Below, one piece after another: positions 47,641-59,186 of a stretch of DNA of 64,000 nucleotides (the first letter of the stretch is position 1; each line of letters opens with the position of its first letter). The notes under the pieces are model-generated. The model had not been told where the DNA came from and did no database searches. It saw only the letters and a program-made list of their open reading frames with translations. Made by a program: the position numbers and the translations under genes. Source of the DNA: Saururus chinensis (Eukaryota > Streptophyta > Magnoliopsida > Piperales > Saururaceae). The DNA lies in NCBI GenBank assembly GCA_035235625.1, contig CP141149.1, positions 13,519,893-13,583,892 on the forward strand, written 5' to 3'.

Positions 47641-50600
47641 GACCGAAGTCCCAAGCAACAATGCCTGGTAAGCCGGTGCACTCGAATAAACTAGATGGAT
47701 TCTCAGGGTCCAGATAATCTCAACAACTAATCTCATCTGCAAGACAAGTACGCAACTCATCCCCACATAACTCAATTTAACTAGACTCAACCCAGGGAGT
47801 ATCCATGTTCCACACAAGACTTAAATCGAAAACATGTCCTTTTAGACCAACCAAGTTCCAATTAATTCACCGAGCAATTAATTCGGCACGCAATCTCAAC
47901 CATTGCATACAATCGATTAATTTCGGTTAAACATCGGTAAAACTTCATCCATGAATACCAATCCATGATGCATGATAACATGATACATCCGTGAGCAAGA
48001 CCTACGTGGGTTCCAACACATGAAACGTGCTCCCAATCAGTCCCTTCATGCATCATAATCAAGACATAATTAACTACAATTTCATAGTGGATTCCCCATA
48101 TGTGTGTGTATTCATGCATATCTAAGCACATGCCCAATGCTTGGCATAAACTCATAAGACAATTTACACATGCTTGAACACATTCAAAGCAATGATTCCT
48201 AACTAAAATTAAAACAAAATCCACCATAAAGCCTAAATTCATCCATGTGAAATCAAACATTCACTCCCACAACATGATTCTTCCATTCATTAAGCCACAA
48301 CATGATCACATCCATTACCCATAAACCATCTTCATTATAAGATAAACATATCTCACCATTTTCCACATCATATCCCTGCTGAAAACATATTCTAATCATA
48401 AGAATTCCAACATTCAAAAGTTCAAGGTACGTCAATATAAATATACATAATTATCAACATAATATAATGCCACATGACCACACTTAAACACATTCCATAA
48501 ACTTTCATCATCAATTATACACCTACAGTAGCTTAATTTCATTATAACACACCTCCTATAACCATTAGAATCATCAAATGGAGTAAAACATTGTAATGAG
48601 AATAAGTTTCAAAAATAGCAAAAACTGTCGTGTAGCTGTTCGATCGCCCTGCAAGGCTGTTTGAACTGTAAACTGAAATTTTGCCAGAAATGTAGTGTTG
48701 CTGATCAATTGCCCTGGTAGGCCGTTCAATTGCCAATAAAGCAGTTTTGACCTTCTTCTTCATTTTGAAAATCAAAACTGAAACACCATGAAAACACCTT
48801 CAAATCTTCATCCATGGTACCAAACATTATCAAAAACTCATCAAACCTTCTATAACACTAATCTAAATCATTATAAAACAAAGCCCTAAGAAATCGAAGT
48901 GAAAGATTAGCATTTACTAAACCCACTATTAGAGCCTAAATTAAGTAAAACCCACTTCAAATAACATCATAAAAACCGAGATTTTTGCTACCCAAAGTTG
49001 AGATTGAAGAACCCATTACCTTTCCTTGTTGATTTGAGCCGAAATGAACCTTCAATCTCCTCCAACACCTTCCAAAAACACGATTTTAAGTTAACATACA
49101 ACTAATCTCGATTTAGCTGTGAAAAACCAAAAGTAAACATTAGATCTAGGGTTTTAGAAGCTTAAAAACAAGATTTTGAAGATTAAGGCTTGGAGAAGAG
49201 AAGTAAATCAGTAGTTTTATGTTTTCAAAATGGATTAAAACCATGATTAAAGTTAAGATTAAGGGTCCGTTTGTTTCGGCTGAATCTGAATATGAAAAGT
49301 TATCTTAATTAGCTGAAAAGTTAATTATTTGATTTAGCTGAATCTGAAATTGAATTAGCTAATCTGAAACTGAATCTGGAGCTGAATTAGCTGAATTTAA
49401 ATCAGAATTGAGAGACGTTTATAAACTGGTTAGGTCCATTTGTTTCAACACGCTTTGAACGTATGATTCCGGAAAAGGCTTAACATGCATTTACGTCTCT
49501 TTTTGTTGATCTTTGTGCCAAGGATATAAGATGCTTCACCTATAGGTTTCATTTCAAAGTGGGTATTGAATCACTCCTTATTCCTTAACAGGGGGTTAGC
49601 CATTGTGAATTTTAGAATGATAGATTTAGAATATAGAATTTTAGAATCTAATCCAAATTCATGGATTTAATCTGCTAGATTTCAAATTATTTAGATGCCC
49701 AAATCTTGGATTGCTAGAATCCTCGGATTTGAGCTCTTGGATTTCAAAATAATTAACTCATGCAAATATTTTATTTATAATTTTCAAATTTAATTAATCC
49801 ATAGTTTATCATTTAATAACATCAAACACATTATTAACATAAAATAAAAATATTCCATTGAAAGAATAAAGGCAAACAATCAAGAAAATTGCATGTAATT
49901 AATCAGATTTAGATATTTCTTTTTTATTTTGTAGAATTGTAGTGGTCTACAAGCAAATTAAACTGTAGTGCAGTTTGAAATGAGTTAGGTGGGGTTGGGC
50001 CTGAGAGGGCTCAAGCTGAAGATGCAACACTATGGTTGTTGGATCTCCTGCACTACAACCAATATGACTGTAGGACAGAACATATTCCTTATTCCCTATA
50101 TAGATTTGAATCTCAATTAAGTTAGTTCCAAACTTTAAAAATTCACATTATAATTAAACCACAAAGTGTCAAATGTTGAAACACTATTTAGGCTCCCAGT
50201 CATGCTGGAAACAGGCTTTGAAAATAAGGAAAAGGCAGAAAAGAGGGCATCACTTTGCCATCTAGCACTGCTGACACAAACAACTTTCAGTCTTTGCTGT
50301 GGAGAAGGCTAGAGACAAACAAAAAAAGCTTTCCTTGTATTATTTCCAATCTCTAATAGGCCAGAAATTCTGGGAAATATAGAGCCTGATCTGTCTTTTC
50401 TGCCGTTGTACCCAGTCTGCACCCAGAGGCCCCAGATTCGAACAAGAGAAGACAGACAAATTTGGAACCACCACTTACAGATCCACCATTTTTCTTCAAA
50501 GAAACCCCACTAAGGAGGGGAAAGAATAAAATAAGGAGCATCAAAATTTTGAAATGGGTATAACATCTAAACAAGAATGTGCCCGCAGGAGACAACCTCC

Positions 50601-51681
50601 TGATTAAGGTAATTATGCAAAGAAAAGCAGAATTTTGAAGCAGTCTGCCCTGGGAACATGAATGCACCAGAGGCCACATATTCCTGATTGATCCAAGGAA
50701 TCACCTCTCTTTAACTCCTCCTTTGCAATGTAGCATCTGTCTTATAAACACTACTTCCAGTTACTACACTCTCACCAAACACTGTAAAGGGCAAGGGATT
50801 TTTTTTTGGCATGTGTACATAAAAATTGATATTTTCAAATTCTAATCCAAAATTTAACCTTGAGGTTTGAAGTTTATTAGAAAACCATGTAAACGTACAG
50901 AAGATAAATAATGTTGATCCGTCAATTTCATGGATAATGCTTCATAAGCTAATGTTGCCTTCCTGTAAATCTGACCATGTAAGAAAATGAATCCAATGAC
51001 TATTCAGAGACCATCACATCGCTGCAGAACTAACAGATATCTTCGAAAAAGATTTTTCATAAGGTTACATAGCCTAAACATCCCAAAGAATCCACTAAAG
51101 AAACATACCAATGAAACAAAAGCTCCAGTTTTAAACAAATCTCAGTCATAGCTCTTCTCCATAAGTATCTAAAAAAAATTGAAATGTGGAAACCTTAGGT
51201 TACTCGCTAAAATGTCATTACATGTAACCAAAATATTAGTAATCCAAATTTATTGTATTTCAAACAATAATCAAGAATAAAATTGATCAGCACTAAGAAC
51301 TAACAAATTATTGCAAAATTGAAGTCTTTTTGTTTCAGAGCTTTAAGTTATTTTCACTAACCAATAAGCCTTCACACATGGGAAAGGGGCACTAATTGAG
51401 CCTGTAGAAAGGGAACAACTTATATACCATAGGTGTCAATCTTACTCCTAGAGTTCTCCTAAATCCAAACACCTTTGATGCAATACTATAAAACTCTCAG
51501 TTTTTTTCATTATACTTTTATAAATGACAAAGAAAACCAATTATTTCGAGAAAGATTTTTCAATGAGCAATAACAACAAAGAATAGAGGAAAACCAACAA
51601 CATGATTATATTTAATTTCACAAGTAGAACCTGAAAACCATAGATAGAGAAGGAATTAAATTCATGCAGACAAATGAAAAC

Positions 51682-52022
51682 CTCAGTTTCTCTTTCTTCA
51701 GCATTGATGCTTGTAATCCCAAGTACTTTCTTGACAGCTTGAGTTTGCTTCCAATGAAGAACTTTTGCAATCAGCCAGGGAAGGTCAGAAAAATATATCT
51801 CTTTGGCCACACTTCCATCAGAATCCACCCATAATTCATACATAGCCGCGTCAGCAAGCCAGGAACTGATTACCGCCTTGGTGGAAATCCAATCTGGGAA
51901 AGAGTGGGTTGCAATTTTTGAATCTAAATCAATGACGCCATCTTCTTTCAGACTTTCTATAACTCCACCCTTCTCATTGTTAAATACTACACAATCCCCA
52001 TACTCAACATATGGAATTTTAT
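51682..52022 (-). pseudogene. Captured exon of an unidentified host gene
   Basis: On the minus strand a 341-bp segment is bounded by a 3' splice site (TACCTTTTTCAG|AT, 52023) and a 5' splice site (ACTGAG|GTTTTC, 51681). It is open for 113 codons with ordinary amino-acid composition (for example PYVEYGDCVVFNNEKGGVIE and ELWVDSDGSVAKEIYFSDLP). The family is not recognised. It lies within a TIR-bounded element without transposase, so capture of a host gene fragment is the simplest reading. The intact frame suggests recent capture or constraint. Confidence 0.55.
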
Positions 52023-52049
52023 CTGAAAAAGGTAAGGATCCTTCAATGA

Positions 52050-52280
52050 ATCATAGAACTAACAAAAGCAGAACTTCATGGATAATAACACTAAAATAAC
52101 CCATAGTGGAGGAGTCCTACTCCAAATGCAGCACCCGGAGACCCACATTCCACCATTAACAGAAAAACCCACATCACGCATGAGCTGGGGAGCAGAAATA
52201 ACACCAGAGAGGGACGAAAACCGTAGCGAGAGATATCGTACAGAGGAGGAGAGAGAGAGAGAGAAGGACATGTTGTTCAA
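52050..52280 (-). pseudogene. Likely first exon of the captured gene
   Basis: Upstream of the captured exon on the minus strand, an ATG at about 52271 opens a Ser/Leu/Arg-rich N-terminus (MSFSLSLSSSVRYLSLRFSS) resembling an organelle transit peptide. It follows a GA/CT-rich stretch like a 5' UTR. The donor site was not located with confidence, so the join to the next exon is inferred. Confidence 0.35.
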
Positions 52281-53141
52281 CTATGGAGGTAGAAATGGGA
52301 GAGGGCTTCAGCCATGGAATATGGTAGGCGAAGGATAGAAGAGGGGAAGGAGGCGGGGGACGGAAATCGCGATGGATTTTCAGTAAATTAGCTGGCAAAA
52401 CTCATCTTATTTCGTGGACAAAATAAATAACGTGAGCTTACTTTTTAACTTAATCAGCTCAGATATAAGTTCAAAACAAACAGTCTTATAAGTAGGCTTT
52501 TACCTTACTTAAAAGATACTTAATCAGTTAAGATCTGATTAAGGTAAACAAACAGACCCTAAGAATGGATTAAGAGAAAACCTAGGGTTTAGGCTTGATT
52601 AAAGAAGAACATACCTTAATCTCTTTCTAATTCGGGCCTAATTAGGGAATTAGGCCTTAATCGCCCTCTTCCAGCCTATTCCCAAATAGGAAATAGCTCA
52701 GCCCTTTCTATTTATAGTAAAATTTGGGGTATACCTAATGAACTAATAGGGTGTAAATAGAATTTTTGGCTAAAAATGGGTATTTTGATAATTTGAGCAC
52801 TAATTAAATTTGAGAAAATTCTAAAACAAATTTAATAATCTCAAGTTCATGTATGGGTCATTTTGGTCCACAAATCCCAATTTCGTCGGTGGGGCCCATA
52901 GGAGGGGGTCCCGCAAACCCCTAATTTTTGGAAAATTAGTAAAAAATTTAGAAAAAATCCAAAAATTTAGAATTAACTAAAAACTACTTAAAATCATAAA
53001 TATAAAATTTATTTTGATTAAAACCTTTATAAAATACTTAAGTTTATAAAATTATCCCGAAGTGATTAGAATTAATATTAAACCACAAAAAAGCATTTCA
53101 ACAAAATAAATTCAAACCTGTTTACGATAAGGGATCTTACA

Positions 53142-54240
53142 TTAATAGCCTTAACCTCTATTCATAATTTTGATATTCATCAAATGGATGTGTAAACAAC
53201 TTTTCTTAATGGTGAGTTGGATGAGAAAATATACATGGAGCAACTAGAAGGTTTTGCAAAAAATTGGCAATAACACAAAGTTTGTAAACTTATAAAGTCC
53301 CTATATGGTCTCAAGTAAGATCCAAAACAATAGAAAGTGTTATAATTTGCTTGTATGTTGATGACATGTTAATTCTCAGGACTAATATTAATATCATAAA
53401 TGATATTAAATTTTTTTTATCAAACTTTAAAATGAAATATATTGGTGTTGTTGATGTTATCTTGGAAATAAGGATCATTAAACAAGATAATGGTCTAGTG
53501 CTTTCTCAAAGTCATTACTTAGAGAAAATACTAAAGAAGTTTTATCACTTTAATCGTGCACCCGTAAGTGCACCTTTTGATTCAAATATAAGGTTTTTAC
53601 CTAATACAGGTAAATGTATTTCTCAATTGCAATATATAAGAGTATTTGGTAGTTTGATGTATGTTATGACATTTATAAGGTCGGATATTACTTTTGCAGT
53701 TGGAAAGCTAAGTATATATACTAGTAATCCTAGTTATCTACATTGGCAAGTTGTGAATAGAGTATTGAAATACTTAAGAAGAGCAATGGACTATGAAATT
53801 TTCATATTATAAGGATTCCCGGATGCTAGTTAGATTAATGACCATGATAATTATTCATCAACAAGTGGATGGGTATTCACACTTGGTGGAAGAGCTAATT
53901 CTTGGGGATCTAAGAAACAAACAATTATAACAGATTTTATTATGTCATTTGTGTTTGTAGCATTACATGCTAACAGCAAAGAAGCTGAATGTTTGAGGAA
54001 TTTGTTGTTAAAAGTTCATGTTTGGCCTAAGTCAATGGCGCCCATTTCTATACATTGTGATAGTGGGTCCACAATAGCATGGGTGTGTAGTAAGGTGTAT
54101 ACTAAAAAGTCTAGGAATATTAAACTAAGACATAGTTATGTCAAAGAGTTACTCTCCAATGGAGTGATAACGGTAGACTATGTAAGATCAAGTCAAAACT
54201 TGGCAAATCCTTTTAATAAAGGGACTTGCAAGGAATATGG
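53142..54240 (+). pseudogene. Copia element 2: RT remainder and RNase H
   Basis: After LTR F the RT frame continues (QMDV, stop, TTFLNGELDEKIYMEQLEGF). The catalytic box is YVDDMLIL at 53351. It proceeds through 'SQSHYLEKILKKF', 'GSLMYVMTFIRSDITFAVGK' to 53812, then, after a stop, RNase H: 'SSTSGWVFTLGG' (53855-53890), 'ISIHCDSGSTIA' and 'KSRNIKLRHSYVKELL'. The late RNase H part is a 175-aa open frame (53942-54469). Several stops and a small deletion before YVDDM make it inactive. Confidence 0.85.
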
Positions 54241-54844
54241 TGTTGCAAACATCATGTGGGATGGGATTGAAGCCCATTTAAATATTGCCACTCTTGATAG
54301 AAACTCAACTTGTCCCTTGAAGATATTCAAGTTCTCAAGTTCAAAGAGTAGAGTACATCGGCGAGCACTTAAAGAAATATTAAGCCATTCCAAGGTAAAG
54401 TTCTTGGTACCTATAATGTATAAAGAGGAGGTTAAAATTTGTGCTCTTAGTATACTTATAACCATGTAGTTGGGGTATTAAAGTTGTAGGGACACCTCCA
54501 ATAAGTCTACCTTTATAAATGTGGAAGTGAGATCGCTTCCTATGAAACTAGGGCTTGTCTCTAGAGCGCTTATGAAATCAAGATATAGACACAAGGCCAA
54601 AGTAGTGTCGGCTACATTTTACATCCTAAAGGAACTAAAGACTTAGTGTGTGATACAAGCCCAGTTGATAAACATGGATAAGTTCAAGGACATTGCTCTA
54701 TATGCTCTTTGGTTAACTTTGGTAAGTATTCACTAAGTAGAGGTCAAGTGGTCAAACACCTTCATTTATACATTAGTCTTGACCATGTTTTTTACATTTT
54801 CGAAATGGTGGGGGCATTGTTAATATTTGAAAATGATGGGGGAT
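54241..54844 (+). mobile_element. 3' untranslated part of copia 2 with two polypurine tracts
   Basis: Non-coding sequence after RNase H ends in two PPT-like motifs in tandem: GGTGGGGGCAT before TGTTAATATT (54818) and GATGGGGGAT before TGTTAAAAAA (54845). Either could mark the 3' LTR start; the second matches the usual copia pattern better. Confidence 0.6.
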
Positions 54845-55250
54845 TGTTAAAAAATTTTAAAATTTAACACAGTGATCGATTTGCCTGAGAGGCAATTGAT
54901 CGCCAACCGAAAAAATATTTTGAGAGTCATTTCATCGATCAATCAATCCAGAAACCTATCGACCAAGACATGAAATTCACTTAGCAATCCTTTTATCAAT
55001 CAATCAATCTAGGAAACGATCGATCGATCAATTGAAAATGGATTACAATAGCTTCACTGTTGTTTGAATGATTGATCGCTCTTCAAAGCAATTGATCGGT
55101 ATGACAGTTTTCAAATTGATTTCTCTTTTATTTCTAGATTTGAACAGAAGGATGTGCCACTTTGAAAGGGGATTCATCCCAAAGCTATATAGACATGCAT
55201 TTTCACTAAGAAAATACCTAGTTTTGATTTACTTCTCAAGTTTTTATTAA
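54845..55250 (+). mobile_element. Putative 3' LTR of copia 2, right end not found
   Basis: Starts TGTTAAAAAATTTT after the polypurine tract. It is rich in GATCGATCGATCAATT, CAATTGATCG and similar words, and has a TATA-like GCTATATAGACA at about 55182. No terminal CA with a matching TSD was identified, so the end is arbitrary. Confidence 0.4.
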
Positions 55251-57600
55251 AATATCTTATTTTTCTCTTTCCTGCATAAGAGAAGACAAAATTTGGCCTA
55301 TTGTTCCAAAGGAGAAAGTAAATTAATCTTCAAAAGTGTGATTTGCAAACAAATAAGGAAGTCTTTATTATATCTTGAGTACATATTTGTGGAGCTCCCG
55401 ATTACACATCAAAACTAAGAATTTGGTGGGGGCAAATATTATTTTTAGGAAAGTGATTTATGTCATGAAGCACATCTCATTGTAGTGTATCTCATACAAC
55501 AAATTCTACATTTTGAAGTGGTTATTTCAACAAAGTATTCATCATCCATGTCAGCCACCATACATGAGGTTCATTTACGGTGGTTCATTAAATTGAATAA
55601 TTAAAGCTTTCTACCATCAATCAAGTCACATGGTCGAAGGAATTTTCAACCAACAAAAATAAGGTTTGGGTCCATGTCTATGAAGGCAACTTTCAAATTC
55701 TAGAAAATCTTGTTTCATATGGGGAAAGCCTGTGAGGATTTGTAAAATCAATGGATTTGTGGAGCTCTTATATTCAAAACACGGTGGTGATGAATTTAAA
55801 ATACATAAGGTAGAGTATCCCCATATGAAACATCTTGTAAGTTAAGCATTTTTACACTCCACAATTTGTTTCATATTAATAGCTCCATTTTATTCAATTT
55901 AAATACTTAAAAATAGTATCATAAGTTTATTTTTTATTCAATAAAAATTACTATTTTTCTAAATATAGCTATAAAATAGAGTAAAGGGAATATTTTTCTT
56001 CAAATTATACCTCTCTATCCCATGCATCTTAAGTGCTTTTTTATAAAACGTATAAATTTTATGTAAGATCCAAAGTAACTTGGACCACAAAAAAAAGTTA
56101 ACTCCACCTTTTCAAGACATAAAAAAAAATTATCACTTTTCTGACTTTAATTTCTTTGTTCCTCATACTTGTGTGAAGAAGTATACTAAAAAATTTCTAC
56201 TTAGTGGGAGTTAATTATGATATGGGAGTTAATTTTGATATTTAATTTATTTTAAATTAGACATTTTATATGGGAGTTTTTTAAATCGTCTCATATGCCA
56301 CGTTAAGGTGGTGGCGGTCCATGTTTTAAGCGATTAATTGATATGCCTTGGGGGCTGTGGCTTGTGTTAAAACCAAATTGGTTGACAAACTTATCCAGTT
56401 GGCCCCATACATGTGAAGAAGATACAAGTTTAAAAGAGAGATCGGATATTTGCAATCAGAATCTTAGATTTGAGATCTTCACTTCTTTCAAACAATCAGG
56501 ATACAAATACTTCGGAATCACATATTAACTACTACTCGTAGAAGCCGGCTTCGGCCTTCACATAGTAGAGTCCGCCTAGTTGCTGGGGTGGCCTTTCCCT
56601 GTGGGAAGAGTTTTTAATATTTTTTATTTTATTTTTTACAATGAGCTAGCCTTAGCCTGGGCTAAGCAAGGAAGCCGTTTATTCATGAGATCTCAACGGC
56701 GCATGTACTATTATATATTAACATTAATATTAATTATGTTAACATGTATTAGTATGTACATCGTCAATCTTATATATTAATAATTCTCATACATAATTTA
56801 CAATAGGCTAGTTATCAAAGATGAATATTAAAAACTTTTTTGCCCCTTGGTATGCCTGAAATACCCTTTACGTGAGCCCAGCATCACAAGTTGTTAATGT
56901 ACATTAATAGAAGGGTCAGGCAAGTGATTAAAACATGTATCTGTCTTCCTAAGTAATGTACATTGTTGAACAGAATTGCAAGCTTTTAGCAAGAAATAAA
57001 TGAAAAAGGGAACAGGAAAAGAACGTGGTTATATTATTTCTCTCACTTGTTAGCCGAATTAGATTAACCCTACGTCTCTTTCTTCAGCTGCGGCATTAAC
57101 AGGGGCCCTACCTCCTCGCCATCCTCTTTCGTTCTCGTCTTCTTCTTCTTCTTCTCCTTATCCTCCTCTCTTTCTTCTTCTTCTCTCCTCTCTCATCTCA
57201 GGCCACCACCCCTTTGTGGCCAAGAGGCGCGCGGTGCGGGGGCTGAGAACGAGGACGAAGAAGAAGAAGAAGGTGCGACCCTAAAGCTAAAGCTGAGCCG
57301 ACAGTGCCATGATGTGAATGGAGATGAAGAACTGCAGTTCCCAGCACCAGAGAATGAGGGAGGAAGGGCCAGATTGGGGTAGAGTCCACGAGGAAAAACT
57401 TCATGTATATATGAGAGATTTTAAAAGACTTAAAATAAAAAATGAGTCTGAGGATGTATTTGGGTTGCATTCAGACGCGTTCAAAGATAGGGGAATTTCA
57501 AGAGTAGGGGACTTCAAATGACCAATTGGATTATATTAATGGAAGTTCTATGTCTGCACGTAACTGCGCCTCATTGAAGTACGAGGTGATAATCATTGTA
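55251..57600. other. No gene seen; intergenic
   Basis: AT-rich with no supported gene. A CTT/TCC-rich tract (57137-57190) precedes GC-richer sequence (57195-57310) that resembles a gene margin. The minus-strand 90-aa frame there has no recognised motif. Confidence 0.35.
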
Positions 57601-57802
57601 CGAAACCTTATAAGTCGAAACTAAAATTGTTGCGTGCAAAACTACAATTGTAGCGTTTCTTTTGCTGGACTCGTTGAATTGTATCAAGAGTCTTCACAGT
57701 TCTGGGCCAAAAAATCTTCCAAAAGCTTCCCAGATTATCACAGTCAAGAATGTTATGTATACTAAACAAAATATATAAAAACGTAAATGACATCAACATT
57801 CG

Positions 57803-57808
57803 TTTATT
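57803..57808 (-). terminator. Polyadenylation signal AATAAA for the MASS-like gene
   Basis: TTTATT on the plus strand gives AATAAA on the minus strand, 107 bp past the stop codon of the gene at 57915-58244. Plant signals are loose, so this is only suggestive. Confidence 0.35.
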
Positions 57809-57914
57809 TCTTTCTATTATACGTTTAACAGAATTAAAGAACAAGTGATTCAGAAAAGAAAAGGCATATACGTTTGGAGTGCTGCATGTATCCAAACTAG
57901 CTGGCTCCAGGGAT

Positions 57915-58244
57915 TTAGTGTTTTCGAGAACTGGGACGCTGCGTGTGTGCAGATTTCCGTGAAACGCCGCAGAAGCCACAGCAAGAGACGTCAGGCGATG
58001 GTGGGTCGACGGAAGGCGGCACCTTCCCTGCACGCCAAGCTCTCCCTTCTCCACACGACCGGCTCCGTTCCATCACTCTGGTCGATCCCACCACGCCCTG
58101 TCCCGGCCACAGTTCTCTGAGTTCCATGTCTTCCTCCCTCTTCTTCATCTGGCTCAAGTCGCCGGAGAAAAGCCTGTCCTCCCACACTAACCCGGATGAT
58201 CCCTGCCTCCTGAATGACACTGAGGACCTCTGCAGAGCTGCCAT
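57915..58244 (-). CDS. MAPK-substrate (MASS)-like protein
   Basis: A single-exon 109-aa protein starts at the ATG at 58244; an upstream in-frame GTG at 58250 is not a start. The N-terminal box MAALQRSSVSFRRQGSSGLV with WEDR (1-24) and the later boxes MERSRS (58-63) and 'GKVPPSVDPPSPDVSCCGFC' (73-92) are the conserved blocks of the plant family containing Arabidopsis At1g80180/At1g15400 (MASS, substrates of MPK3/MPK6 implicated in stomatal patterning). The PPSP site at 81-84 is a proline-directed phosphorylation candidate. The central region (35-57) is short and variable, and the basic C-terminus ends RKH. A CT-rich stretch at 58257-58292 (GA-rich on the sense strand) lies just upstream and may be its 5' UTR. 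The frame is intact and it lies 560 bp from the MULE. Confidence 0.85.
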   Translation of the reverse strand: MAALQRSSVSFRRQGSSGLVWEDRLFSGDLSQMKKREEDMELRELWPGQGVVGSTRVMERSRSCGEGRAWRAGKVPPSVDPPSPDVSCCGFCGVSRKSAHTQRPSSRKH

Positions 58245-58249
58245 GGCCA

Positions 58250-58665
58250 CCTACCCACCTTCTCTCTCTCTCTCACTCCCTTTCTCTCTCGAGAATAATT
58301 GACGGTTGAACTTCGGATGGTTGGTTACCTGGACTAATGAAAAAAGCTACGTACGCTCGCAGACAGAACTCACGCAGCTTGCTCGCAGTTCTACGCGGGC
58401 CCCACGAATGACCAAGCCATTGGCCCACGACTGACTGTGAAACAGTGCAAAGCGTGCTGCATGCTTCATAACTGCAAGCGTATTTACACTCTTGGGCTAA
58501 AGATCATATGCATGTTTATCTCAAATGATAAGGATAATGCTGATAACTTGGTTTGAGTCGAGAATACTGCTCGATCTAAGGTCATTTATGTAAGGCTTCT
58601 GAGTGATTTGCTACCGCTGGTCAGTCGTCAAGGATCTTTAGATGCAATAATTAATGTGATAAGAA
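58250..58665. other. Upstream region of the MASS-like gene
   Basis: The CT microsatellite at 58262-58276 is probably in the 5' UTR. No other feature is clear; a precise TATA box was not identified. Confidence 0.35.
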
Positions 58666-58797
58666 ATAAATTTGAAGAGATCAGTTAGGGGCTCACGCTG
58701 ACAGCGCTTGCTAGCCATCGGATCTAGAGTCAACAACGCACATTATAGAACAGGACAGCCAAGTTTAAATCACTCATTTTATCCCCTTTATTAATAT
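58666..58797. repeat. Direct repeat copy flanking the MULE on the left
   Basis: AAATAAATTTGAAGAGATCA, GGGGCTCACGC, CATCGGATCTAGAGTCAACAAC and AAGTTTAAATCACTCA correspond in order and orientation to 63363-63510. It looks like a member of the same MITE family as 61995-62170. Confidence 0.65.
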
Positions 58798-59186
58798 GAT
58801 AAAGAATAAAGAAAAAATTATATAAATAATATTAAAAAAAATTATTTACTATTTTAAATTATTTTAGAAAATAATTTTTAAAATAGTATTTATTTTTGCC
58901 ACGTAAGCGCCAACCAGGCAATTGGTGCCTGTGTGATTTTTTTTTAATTTTTTTTAGCGATTTCATTCTTTAAAAGGACGAAATCAGGTTTAAGCTGATT
59001 TTGTCCTTCTAAAGGACGAAACCGGGTCAAGTTTTAAAAACCCTTGACCCGATTTCGTCCTTTAGAAGGACGAAATCAACTTAAACCTGATTTCAGGTAA
59101 TTTTAGTTATGTGTTAAACTATTTTTGTAGTGTTTATAAAATATATAGTTGTTCTTTAAGTTAAATTATCTTTATATATTGTATAG

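Larger units (their letters stand above)
49263..52559. mobile_element. PIF/Harbinger-like element, TSD TAA, with captured exon sequence
   Basis: Terminal inverted repeats GGGTCCGTTTGTTT (49263) and AAACAAACAGACCC (ending 52559) are flanked by TAA at 49260-49262 and 52560-52562. The 3-bp TAA site and GGG..GTTTGTTT ends fit PIF/Harbinger-Tourist elements. Subterminal repeats of AGCTGAATCTGAA occur at the left. No transposase or DDE domain is visible in 3.3 kb. Instead, exon-like sequence on the minus strand (51682-52280) looks like part of a host gene. It lies inside LTR F, inside copia element 2. Confidence 0.8.
46335..53141 (-). mobile_element. Solo LTR (F), TSD TTAAT, split by a PIF-like element
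   Basis: Starts TGTCACACCCTGG and ends AGGGATCTTACA. TTAAT flanks both ends (46330-46334 and 53142-53146). Without the nested element (49263-52559) it is about 3.5 kb. On the minus strand it begins TGTAAGATCCC and ends CCAGGGTGTGACA, matching the other LTRs. The inverted family palindrome lies at 46817-46832 and tandem repeats at 47100-47640. No retroelement protein was seen. Removal with one TSD rejoins the copia RT frame exactly. Confidence 0.92.
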
